Of a stretch of 32,961 nt of DNA, positions 13,209 to 19,907 are shown one piece after another. The stretch's first letter is position 1. Every line of letters begins with the position of its first letter. The notes below the pieces were generated by a model. That model was given only the letters and a program-made list of their open reading frames with translations, ran no database searches and was not told the origin of the DNA. The stretch comes from Peptostreptococcaceae bacterium (GTDB lineage Bacteria > Bacillota > Clostridia > Peptostreptococcales > Filifactoraceae): the NCBI GenBank assembly GCA_030532705.1, contig JAUNKR010000018.1, positions 1 through 32,961 of the forward strand, read 5' to 3'. A program made the translations under genes and the position numbers.

Positions 13209-15332
13209 TTACAGATCCGGTGTGGTTTCTTTGTTATCGGATCTTTTGTCCAGCAATGTCATACTGCCGAGCGATATACCCATCGTCGATGCATTATGCC
13301 AGAAAGCAAGCGTATTCGGTGTGATAAAACCGCCGAGCCCGAGTGCGAGCAGGGAGGTATTGATCCCGACGATCATCTGATAGTTACGCTGGATACGTCG
13401 AATGAGCATTTTGCTGAGACGTCGGATCTTGACGAGATCATCCAATCTGTTGCTGAGCAAAGTGATGTCTGCGACCTCGCGAGCGATGTCGGAAGCATCC
13501 TTCATCGAGATCGACACGTCTGCTTGGGCAAGTGCCGGGGAGTCATTGATCCCGTCACCGACCATGATGACTTTTCTACCTTCCGCTTGAAGCGCTTCGA
13601 TGATGGATGATTTTTTGTCCGGTAACACGTCCGCATAAAATTTGTCGATGCCGAGTTTTTCTGCAACGGCACCTGCGGTTCTCGGATTGTCGCCGGTGAT
13701 CATCATGATATGCTGGATACCGGAGCGTTTGAGTTCTTGGATGACCCTCTCCGATTCTTCACGCGGCGGATCGGAGATCCCGAGGATACCGATCAGTTTG
13801 CCGCCTATCGCAAGATAGATCGGGGAAAGATGTCCCATCTCATTTTGGATCTGCGCCTGGATCTCATCGCTGACAGGGATCTCTTCATCATCGACCACAA
13901 AATGTCGGCTACCGATGATAGCACGCTCTCCATTGAGTGTGGAGACGATACCATGTGCCACGATATATTCGACTTCGGCATGATATTCCGGATGGATCAG
14001 GTCTTCATGCTCCGCCTCTTTGACGATCGCACGAGCGACGCTATGAGGGAAATGCTCTTCCAGGCAAGCCGCGATCGTCAATACTTCCTCGCGTGAGTAA
14101 TTTTCAAACGCAAGGATCTTTTCCAATTTCGGAACGGCTTTTGTCAGCGTTCCGGTCTTATCGAATACGACGGTGTCCGCCTCGGCGATCACTTCCAAAA
14201 ACTTTCCGCCCTTGACGACGATATGGTTTGCCGAAGCTTCTCGCATTGCCGAAAGTACGGCGATCGGTGTCGAAAGTTTGATCGCGCAGGAGTAATCGAC
14301 CATCAGCACGGACAGCGCCTTGGAAAATCTTCCGGTCAATAGCCAGATCGATCCGAAAAGCAAAAAGTTGAGCGGTACGATCGAGTCGGCAAGGTGTTCC
14401 GCTTTGCTCTGGATCCCTGCCTTAAACTGCTCGGAACGATCGATCATGTGGATGATGCCGGACATTCGGCTGTCGCTGGTAAGCGATCGCACTTCGATCG
14501 TGATATTTCCTTCTTCGACAACGGTGCCGGCAAAGACCGTGCTGCCGTTTCTTTTTTCCACCGGTAACGGTTCGCCGGTCATCGACGCTTCGTTGACCAG
14601 CGCAAGTCCATCGACGACGGTGCCGTCCACCGCGATCATACTGCCCGAACGCACGAGCAGGTGATCTCCGATCTTCAGTTCGCCGATCGGGATGCTGATC
14701 TCTGTTCCGTCTGCAACGATCCATACGCGGTCGATATCGATCTCCAAACTCTTGAGAAGGTCATGCTTCGCTCTCGCCTTGGTGTATTCCGCCAAAGTAT
14801 CCGAGATACCGAGCATAAACATGATCGATGCCGCCGTAGCCGGTGATTTATATAGGAAAGATGCCGTCACGGATGCCGCATCGAGTACATCGACATTGAT
14901 ATTGCCGCTGAGCAATGCCTTTAATCCCCGTTTGAAATAGCCGAACGCACGGATCGCCGTGATCGCCACTCCGATCGGAGCGGGGAACAATCGGCGGATG
15001 ACTGCGCGTCTTACGAATGCGCCGACGATCTTGTTTTGGTAATGATGATCGATCTCCTGTTTGCTCTGATCCGGATTCGGTGTGATCTCCGGAAGGGCAT
15101 TCCTATCGATCGCGGTGAGCGCATCGAGGATATTTTGTCGAATGTCCCCTTGGTAATGGATCAAAAGACCGCCATTGAGATGGTTGGAAGTCACCGACTC
15201 CACTCCATCTATCGAAAGAAGCAGAGATGCGATGCCGTATCCCTGCTCTTTTGTGAATGCATATTTTCCAAATCGCAATCGAAGTCGGCAGCCCTTATCG
15301 TAGATGATCTGATATTTTTTTAGGGCATTCAT
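13209..15332 (-). CDS. Heavy-metal-type P-type ATPase with a non-canonical membrane metal motif (707 aa)
   Basis: An ATP-driven metal transporter of the P1B group in the membrane. Landmarks are TGEP (252-255, actuator), DKTGTLTK (391-398, with the phosphorylated Asp391), the HP-like EEHFPHSVARAI and GDGINDSPAL (hinge). The transmembrane motif that in P1B pumps usually reads CPC or SPC is here YSCAIKLSTP (347-356), with Cys349 and no Pro before it. The metal is therefore not predictable from the usual rules. The N-terminal 100 residues resemble a degenerate metal-binding-like fold (LLLSIDGVESVTSN) without a CxxC pair. The gene overlaps the small upstream gene by one base (TAATG), implying translational coupling. 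Terminator hairpin 13138-13192 follows. The function as a cation exporter is inferred from the family. Confidence 0.88.
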   Translation of the reverse strand: MNALKKYQIIYDKGCRLRLRFGKYAFTKEQGYGIASLLLSIDGVESVTSNHLNGGLLIHYQGDIRQNILDALTAIDRNALPEITPNPDQSKQEIDHHYQNKIVGAFVRRAVIRRLFPAPIGVAITAIRAFGYFKRGLKALLSGNINVDVLDAASVTASFLYKSPATAASIMFMLGISDTLAEYTKARAKHDLLKSLEIDIDRVWIVADGTEISIPIGELKIGDHLLVRSGSMIAVDGTVVDGLALVNEASMTGEPLPVEKRNGSTVFAGTVVEEGNITIEVRSLTSDSRMSGIIHMIDRSEQFKAGIQSKAEHLADSIVPLNFLLFGSIWLLTGRFSKALSVLMVDYSCAIKLSTPIAVLSAMREASANHIVVKGGKFLEVIAEADTVVFDKTGTLTKAVPKLEKILAFENYSREEVLTIAACLEEHFPHSVARAIVKEAEHEDLIHPEYHAEVEYIVAHGIVSTLNGERAIIGSRHFVVDDEEIPVSDEIQAQIQNEMGHLSPIYLAIGGKLIGILGISDPPREESERVIQELKRSGIQHIMMITGDNPRTAGAVAEKLGIDKFYADVLPDKKSSIIEALQAEGRKVIMVGDGINDSPALAQADVSISMKDASDIAREVADITLLSNRLDDLVKIRRLSKMLIRRIQRNYQMIVGINTSLLALGLGGFITPNTLAFWHNASTMGISLGSMTLLDKRSDNKETTPDL

Positions 15333-15562
15333 TATTCAACTTCAGCTTCTCTTGTTGCTTCAACAACAAGGTCTTCTGCCTCCTCACGCATATTCTGGAT
15401 CGCTTCCTGTGCTTCATGCTGAAGTTTCATTCCCTTTGCCAATCCGCTGACGATCACTTCTCTGGTCTTTGGGCTCTTTGCGATCTGTAATCCCGCAACG
15501 GTTGCAGCGATCCCCGCTACAAAGCTCCACATATTGTCTTTTCTGCAAAAAATTCTTTTCAT
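15332..15562 (-). CDS. Small one-helix membrane protein paired with the P-type ATPase (76 aa)
   Basis: The ATG at 15562 follows AAGGAGG by 8 nt. The protein has a short hydrophobic segment (WSFVAGIAATVAGLQIA), then a positively charged part and an acidic amphipathic helix (HEAQEAIQNMREEAEDLVVEA). This resembles the small DUF6110/YtxH-like proteins commonly found just ahead of metal P-type ATPases in Clostridia. The family name is from memory and not certain. Its stop codon overlaps the ATPase start by one base, so it is made together with the pump and may assist it in the membrane. It contains one Cys (in RIFCRKDNMW) but no clear metal-binding motif. Confidence 0.75.
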   Translation of the reverse strand: MKRIFCRKDNMWSFVAGIAATVAGLQIAKSPKTREVIVSGLAKGMKLQHEAQEAIQNMREEAEDLVVEATREAEVE

Positions 15563-15611
15563 GGTTATTCCTCCTTAATAAATGATCGGCTTCTGAAGAT
15601 CTGCGCCTTGG

Positions 15612-15651
15612 CAAAGCTCACAGCACTTTTGTGATCTGGAGCATAGCTTTG
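15612..15651 (-). other. Leader hairpin in the ATPase operon
   Basis: CAAAGCT (15612-15618) pairs with AGCTTTG (15645-15651) inside the roughly 160-nt leader between the proposed promoter and the 76-aa gene. A smaller inner CAC/GTG pairing is possible. It matches no riboswitch class I know. The remainder of 15563-16045 is AT-rich and holds only the promoters described here. Confidence 0.3.
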
Positions 15652-15731
15652 TGAAAATAATTCAAAAAGCATTCCGTCGCATCCGTTCAAAGCCTATAAA
15701 AAACTGCGAAAAAGTTTTACTTTAATGCTAG

Positions 15732-15787
15732 GTTATACCAACTCAAATATTTTGTCAATAGTTCGAAAAATATACAGAATATATTTT
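15732..15787 (-). promoter_or_regulatory. Promoter and upstream palindrome of the ATPase operon
   Basis: On the minus strand TTGACA (plus 15753-15758) is followed by TATAAC (plus 15732-15737) after 15 bp, or by TAACCT at 17 bp. Directly upstream lies the palindrome AAAATATA-CAGAA-TATATTTT (15767-15787), which is a plausible operator for a regulator of metal export. The regulator itself is not identified. Confidence 0.45.
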
Positions 15788-16045
15788 GAAATGTTATTGG
15801 ATAAAAACTTCGTTATGTGCGTGTAACTCAGTTATTGCAATGAAACTAAAGTAATGTAAAAATAACTTTCGTCCGATCTCAGACAGTGGAAAGCTCCCGC
15901 GGATATCGAGTGAAAAACGAAAATGAACAAAGATCAAAAAAATTCAATTTCAAAAAGGCTTTTTATCGTTCGGGATCAAAAAGACCCCAATGAAAATACA
16001 TAAAAAATTTTTTTGGAAAAAGCACAAAGATCAAAAGAAAGGATT

Positions 16046-16073
16046 TTGGTTTGAAAGATTTTTGTGCTATAAT
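16046..16073 (+). promoter_or_regulatory. Extended -10 promoter of the phosphatase gene
   Basis: TATAAT (16068-16073) is preceded by TG at the extended -10 position (16065-16066). The -35 (TTGGTT at 16046-16051, 16 bp away) is weak. It lies about 60 bp upstream of the ATG at 16138. Confidence 0.55.
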
Positions 16074-16137
16074 GTGTAAAATAAAACAATTATTTTTAGA
16101 TCGAAGAAATATAAAATTTGAACCAAGGAGCATAAAA

Positions 16138-17709
16138 ATGCCAAAAGAGCGAATTACCTTACGCAACAGTATAAGGTATAAATATACGCTGGGGTTGATC
16201 CTGTTTGCGATCCTGCTTTCCCTTTCGGCATCGGCGATCGGATACTTTGAGTTTCAGGCGAATTTTGAAAAGCAATATATTGAGCGCGCATACACGATCG
16301 GAAAGCTCATCGAGTCTCAGATCGATGGGGACAATATCGAGATGTATTTTAAGGATGCGGTCTATCAGCCGGCACCGGTTACGGAAAAAACCCTGAAATC
16401 GCTTTGGAATGATATGGATGTACTGTATATCTATCTGGCGAATCCTGAGGCGAGCAGAGTGCACTTTATCTTTGTGCGGGGGGATGCGCCGACCGATGAG
16501 ATGATGATGGATATTCGACTCGATCCTTCAGGAACGCAGGATTATTTTGTCATTCGCGAGCCAAGAAGAACGATCGGGGTCAATGTACCGGTCCGAAATA
16601 ATAGCGGGAAGATCGTCGGAGTCCTCCGAATACATGTATCTCTGATCGATATGGGAGAGAGCCTCTATCGCTATGTGATCGAAGCGATCATTTTGAACCT
16701 TATGCTTGCCAGCGTGATCACATTGATCTACATTTCCTATGTGCGAAAAAATGTCGTTTCGCCGATCGAAGTCATTTCGCGTCGATTGATCGACTTTGCC
16801 GCTTCGGGATATAAAGAAGTGCCTTACATACCGCAATCCGCCGCATACGACGAGATCGGAAAGCTGGCACGTTCGGTCTCACAAATGACCTATGATATCA
16901 AGGATTATATCGATGATATTCAAAATAATGTGATCGAAAAGGAAAAGATGACGGCGGAGCTTCGGGTCGCGCGAGATATCCAAGCATCGCTCTTGCCGAC
17001 GGAGTTCCCGAAAAACGACGAGATCGATCTCTATGCATTGATGGATTCTGCCAAGGAAGTCGGCGGAGATTTTTACGATTTCTTTTATACCGATTCGCAT
17101 CAGCTGACCGTGATCATCGGGGACGTATCGGGGAAAGGGATCCCGGCGGCACTCTTTATGACCAATACGAAGGAGATCATCAAAAACCGAACGACCGACG
17201 GCAATGCGCCATATCGGATCATGGAGATCGCCAACAAAAAACTGATCAAAAACAGCAACGATCGGACCTTCGTCACCGTATGGCTCGGCAAGATCAATTT
17301 GGAATCCGGGGAGCTCACCTATGTTTCGGCAGGGCATCCGACCGCGATGATCCGACGAAAAGACAAGAACTTTGAACCGATGGAATTCAGCCAGAATATG
17401 ATCCTTGCCGCATTTGATGATACGAGCTACAAACAGACGACCATCCTGCTCGAAGAAGGGGATGTGATCTTTTTATACACCGACGGCGTGATCGATGCGG
17501 AAAAAGATGAAGAAGCCTTTGGCGAAAAGAGACTGCTCGAATCTCTCGATCGCAACTTCGAGAAGAGCAATAATATGGAAGAATTTGTCAAATCAGTACG
17601 AGAAGAGATCGGCGTTTACGAAGAAGAAAGCGACCAAAAAGATGATGTGACGATGCTCGCCTTCCGCTACAACGGAAATGCCAATGTACCGATCGACCAT
17701 CTGCTGTGA
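16138..17709 (+). CDS. Membrane sensor phosphatase, HAMP plus PP2C (SpoIIE/RsbU-type) (523 aa)
   Basis: A membrane-anchored serine/threonine phosphatase of the kind that controls anti-sigma or anti-anti-sigma switches. Transmembrane helix 1 is at about residues 18-37, an extracytoplasmic sensor at about 40-178, helix 2 at about 180-201 and a HAMP linker at about 202-255 (SPIEVISRRLIDF). The phosphatase domain runs from about 275 to 515. Metal-binding acidic motifs are visible: VGGDFYDFF (D311), IIGDVSGKGIPAALFM (D329), FLYTDGVIDA and QKDDVTML. The phrase ARDIQASLLP at about 278-287 is typical of the RsbU/SpoIIE group. The ATG at 16138 follows AAGGAG by 7 nt. No sigma factor, RsbV or RsbW lies beside it, so its target is unknown. 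It is a single-gene unit ended by the terminator at 17805. Confidence 0.9.
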   Translation: MPKERITLRNSIRYKYTLGLILFAILLSLSASAIGYFEFQANFEKQYIERAYTIGKLIESQIDGDNIEMYFKDAVYQPAPVTEKTLKSLWNDMDVLYIYLANPEASRVHFIFVRGDAPTDEMMMDIRLDPSGTQDYFVIREPRRTIGVNVPVRNNSGKIVGVLRIHVSLIDMGESLYRYVIEAIILNLMLASVITLIYISYVRKNVVSPIEVISRRLIDFAASGYKEVPYIPQSAAYDEIGKLARSVSQMTYDIKDYIDDIQNNVIEKEKMTAELRVARDIQASLLPTEFPKNDEIDLYALMDSAKEVGGDFYDFFYTDSHQLTVIIGDVSGKGIPAALFMTNTKEIIKNRTTDGNAPYRIMEIANKKLIKNSNDRTFVTVWLGKINLESGELTYVSAGHPTAMIRRKDKNFEPMEFSQNMILAAFDDTSYKQTTILLEEGDVIFLYTDGVIDAEKDEEAFGEKRLLESLDRNFEKSNNMEEFVKSVREEIGVYEEESDQKDDVTMLAFRYNGNANVPIDHLL

Positions 17710-17804
17710 TCCGTATGATCGCATGACCGTGATCAGTCCTTTTTGTTCATTGAAAAGATCCAGAGAAGATCGGGTTCTTAACAAAATAGCATTTTACTAA
17801 AATA

Positions 17805-17850
17805 AAAACCTTGCATTTGATGTAAAGATCCTAAATGCAGGGTTTTGTTT
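17805..17850 (+). terminator. Terminator of the phosphatase gene
   Basis: AAAACCTTGCATTT (17805-17818) pairs with AAATGCAGGGTTTT (17833-17846) with one wobble, followed by a T-rich tract to 17850. Confidence 0.85.
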
Positions 17851-17896
17851 TAGGGGAAAAAAGATCCGGCCCAAAGGGAAATTAGATTTTTGGCAT

Positions 17897-17934
17897 AAAA
17901 AATGGCGGACTGCTTAAAAAGTGATCCGCCATTT
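17897..17934 (-). terminator. Terminator of the perR-rubrerythrin unit
   Basis: On the minus strand AAATGGCGGA (plus 17934-17925) pairs with TCCGCCATTT (plus 17909-17900) and runs into TTTTTT (plus 17902-17897). It lies about 115 bp beyond the rubrerythrin stop. Confidence 0.8.
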
Positions 17935-17955
17935 GCCATTTGAAAATATAACCTT

Positions 17956-18033
17956 AAACCTTAGCTAATACCTTTAATAAAACTTAGTTAATACCCTGAA
18001 CCTTAGTTATAATAAAACACCCTAGTTAAAACC
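17956..18033. repeat. Imperfect short tandem repeats after the rubrerythrin gene
   Basis: The motif CTTAGYTA(A) recurs at 17960, 17983 and 18002, with CTAGTTAA at 18022, so spacing is about 19-23 bp, with intervening AATAAAA and AATACC stretches. It fills the 3' untranslated region of the rubrerythrin transcript between the stop codon and the terminator. The copies are too diverged and too few to be a CRISPR array. Confidence 0.45.
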
Positions 18034-18050
18034 TTTTGAAAGGTACGATC

Positions 18051-18599
18051 TTACCAGTTTGTTGCATGGATCTTGAAGTATGCTTGAGGGTGATCGCATA
18101 CCGGACATTTTGGCGGAGCTTGCTCAGCAACCACTATGTATCCGCAGTTCTCGCAGAACCATTCTACTTTGCCTTCACGCTTAAATACTTTTCCTGTTTT
18201 GATATTGTCATTCAAAGTATTGTAACGTGCCTCATGCTCCTTCTCGATACCTCCAACTTTTTCAAATAGGAAAGCCAATTTGTCAAAGCCTTCTTCTTTT
18301 GCTTCTTTTGCCATACGAGCATACATATCGGTCCACTCATAGTTTTCGCCTTCCGCAGCCGCAGCAAGGTTCTCCATAGTTTCCTCACTGATACCGCCAA
18401 GTGCTTTGAACCAAAGCTTCGCATGCTCTTTCTCATTGTTAGCAGTTTCTTCGAAGATGTCTGCGATCTGAACATAACCTGCTTTTCTTGCTACGCTCGC
18501 AAAAAAAGTATATTTGTTTCGAGCCATCGACTCGCCTGCAAAAGCATCCCAAAGATTTTTTTCGGTCTTAGTACCTTTTAATTCTTTTCCGTTTAGCAT
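18051..18599 (-). CDS. rbr: Rubrerythrin (182 aa)
   Basis: A non-haem di-iron peroxidase that reduces hydrogen peroxide in anaerobes, working in the cytoplasm with a reduced rubredoxin or similar donor. The N-terminal ferritin-like four-helix domain supplies the di-iron ligands ([48 protein letters not shown]). The C-terminal 40 residues are a rubredoxin-like FeS4 centre with two CxxC pairs, FCENCGY and [11 protein letters not shown]. The length is normal. The ATG at 18599 follows AAGGAG. It lies 46 bp downstream of the perR gene in the same direction and is probably co-transcribed and derepressed by peroxide. Confidence 0.96.
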   Translation of the reverse strand: MLNGKELKGTKTEKNLWDAFAGESMARNKYTFFASVARKAGYVQIADIFEETANNEKEHAKLWFKALGGISEETMENLAAAAEGENYEWTDMYARMAKEAKEEGFDKLAFLFEKVGGIEKEHEARYNTLNDNIKTGKVFKREGKVEWFCENCGYIVVAEQAPPKCPVCDHPQAYFKIHATNW

Positions 18600-18645
18600 A
18601 ACACATTCTCCTTAGTTTATATTTGGACCCCGAAAGGGGAATTCC

Positions 18646-19068
18646 CTAATTTTTTGCTGCCTTTTTACGGCACTCGGGACAGATCCCGCTAAAAACGATC
18701 TCATAACCCAGTATTTCAAAATCTGATGTTTCTGCCATTTTTTTGTTGAGCAGGATCAGCTCTTCCAGCGCTGAATTGCTTGCGGCAGGTGCATCAAAAA
18801 GTTGCTCGCATTCACTACACTTGATGTGATTGTGTCGATTTAGCCGATAATCGAAACGATCTGCGCCATCATAGAGTGATACTTTACTGATGTAACCATC
18901 CTCTACAAGAAGATTAAGATTACGATAAACAGTTCCGCGGCTGATGCTCTTGTGCGTCTGTATGATCTTCTGGTAAACATCCTCTGCGGTTGGATGATCG
19001 TGCATTGAAGAAACTGCATCTAGTACCAACTTACGCTGAATAGTGTTTCTCTTTTGGGGTGTGGACAT
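18646..19068 (-). CDS. perR: Fur-family peroxide regulator, PerR-like (140 aa)
   Basis: A dimeric metal-dependent repressor of the Fur superfamily. An N-terminal winged helix (RGTVYRNLNLLVEDGYISKV) is followed by the regulatory metal site region DRFDYRLNRHNHIKCSEC. Structural zinc is held by two CxxC pairs, CSEC and CPEC. The Asp in RFDYR and the two His residues in RHNH align with the PerR regulatory metal ligands as I remember them, and the neighbour is rubrerythrin, so a peroxide sensor is more likely than Fur or Zur. A palindrome overlaps its own promoter, as expected for autoregulation. The ATG at 19068 is preceded by GAGGAGA-type bases. It is the first gene of a perR-rbr unit. Confidence 0.85.
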   Translation of the reverse strand: MSTPQKRNTIQRKLVLDAVSSMHDHPTAEDVYQKIIQTHKSISRGTVYRNLNLLVEDGYISKVSLYDGADRFDYRLNRHNHIKCSECEQLFDAPAASNSALEELILLNKKMAETSDFEILGYEIVFSGICPECRKKAAKN

Positions 19069-19083
19069 GTAAATCTCCTCTTC

Positions 19084-19136
19084 CTAAATAGTATTGTTTA
19101 CTATTTAGTTTAACAAAGCTTCGATGAGTTTGTCAA
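19084..19136 (-). promoter_or_regulatory. perR promoter with overlapping palindromic operator
   Basis: On the minus strand TTGACA (plus 19131-19136) and TAAACT (plus 19107-19112) are 18 bp apart. A perfect inverted repeat, CTAAATAGTA (19084-19093) and TACTATTTAG (19099-19108) with 5 bp between, begins inside the -10 box and covers the transcription start. This is the expected place for a PerR/Fur-family operator and predicts autorepression of perR and rbr. Confidence 0.65.
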
Positions 19137-19359
19137 CGATAATATCCGGTAACAAAATGTAATATATTTCACAAAAAAATAAAGAAAAGACTTTTGTTGA
19201 AAAATCAAATCAAAAACTCCGGATCATAGCGCAAAACCGTTATAAAATAGTCTATCGGAAATGCGATCGGACTTGTCGAGAGGATGTAGATCGATCGTTA
19301 TTTAATGAAAGATAAAATCAAACATTAAAAGATGGAAATAGAAAATCGATTCAGCAAAA

Positions 19360-19473
19360 AAGAAGGGCGACCGGAATCACCTCTCCGAGAGACCATCTGC
19401 CCGAGCGATCGAATACTGTCCGAGAGTGATTTGCGTTTCGATCCGATCCGATGTCTCTGCTGTTGACCTTCTT
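19360..19473 (+). ncRNA. Possible structured RNA in the perR-abfD intergenic region
   Basis: This 114-base stretch is GC-rich within an AT-rich gap of about 840 bp and folds on paper into nested stems. AAGAAGGGCGAC (19360-19371) pairs with GTTGACCTTCTT (19462-19473) with one mismatch and one wobble. Inside that, AATCACCTCTC (19375-19385) pairs with GAGAGTGATT (19422-19431) with one bulged base. T-rich DNA follows on the plus strand (from 19475), and on the minus strand the outer stem runs into TTTTTT, so the transcribed strand is uncertain. No reading frame of interest covers it. It matches no RNA family I can name. Elsewhere in 19137-19670 I see only a TATAAT at 19501-19506 with no clear -35. 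Confidence 0.35.
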
Positions 19474-19670
19474 CTTAATTTTTGATTTTCTTTTCTTTAG
19501 TATAATAAGGGGAATGGATATTATGGCAGGAGAACAGATCGGATCTTCTTGCTGAAAAGAGGAAGCATGCTTTAGCGCATCGAAAAGAGCGACGTAAAGA
19601 GTGCTAAAAAAGATCGAAGTTCAAAAAACTTTGTGAAAGTTGACTAAAAATAATATCCCTCGTGTTTTTA

Positions 19671-19699
19671 TTGACAGACAAGTTGCTTAATGCTAGAAT
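19671..19699 (+). promoter_or_regulatory. Promoter of the 4-hydroxybutyrate operon
   Basis: TTGACA (19671-19676) and TAGAAT (19694-19699) are 17 bp apart, close to consensus. Transcription from about 19706 gives a leader of about 200 nt before abfD. Confidence 0.75.
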
Positions 19700-19736
19700 A
19701 AAGATGGAAGGAATTAAACAGCAATTTTAGGAGTGC

Positions 19737-19782
19737 TGAATTTTTTTAGGATAGATTGTTTATTTTAGAACAAAAAAATTCA
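19737..19782 (+). other. Hairpin in the abfD leader
   Basis: TGAATTTTTTT (19737-19747) is perfectly complementary to AAAAAAATTCA (19772-19782), leaving a 24-nt loop. It is AT-only apart from one pair at each end, so it is weak as a terminator, but it is the main visible structure in the leader. Further on, 19864-19877 is a 14-base inverted copy of part of the cassette's 31-bp repeat. Confidence 0.4.
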
Positions 19783-19907
19783 ACGATCGTTGTTTGTTTG
19801 ATTTTTTCGTATGGATGCTCGCGCCAACTTAGGAGTACATAGGATGATGAGCATGGGTTCGGTTTTAATTATAGGTTTTGATTTTCAATTTTGAAAGGAG
19901 AATTGCT

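Noticed and set aside
17956-18033. CRISPR array
   Set aside because: Only about four short, diverged copies with no constant repeat of 23 bases or more, no unique spacers, and no cas genes in the window.
19360-19473. Glycine or other named riboswitch
   Set aside because: Phrases such as CTCTCCGAGAG recall parts of known aptamers, but the conserved cores are missing and no gene follows at a suitable distance. Kept only as an unassigned structure.
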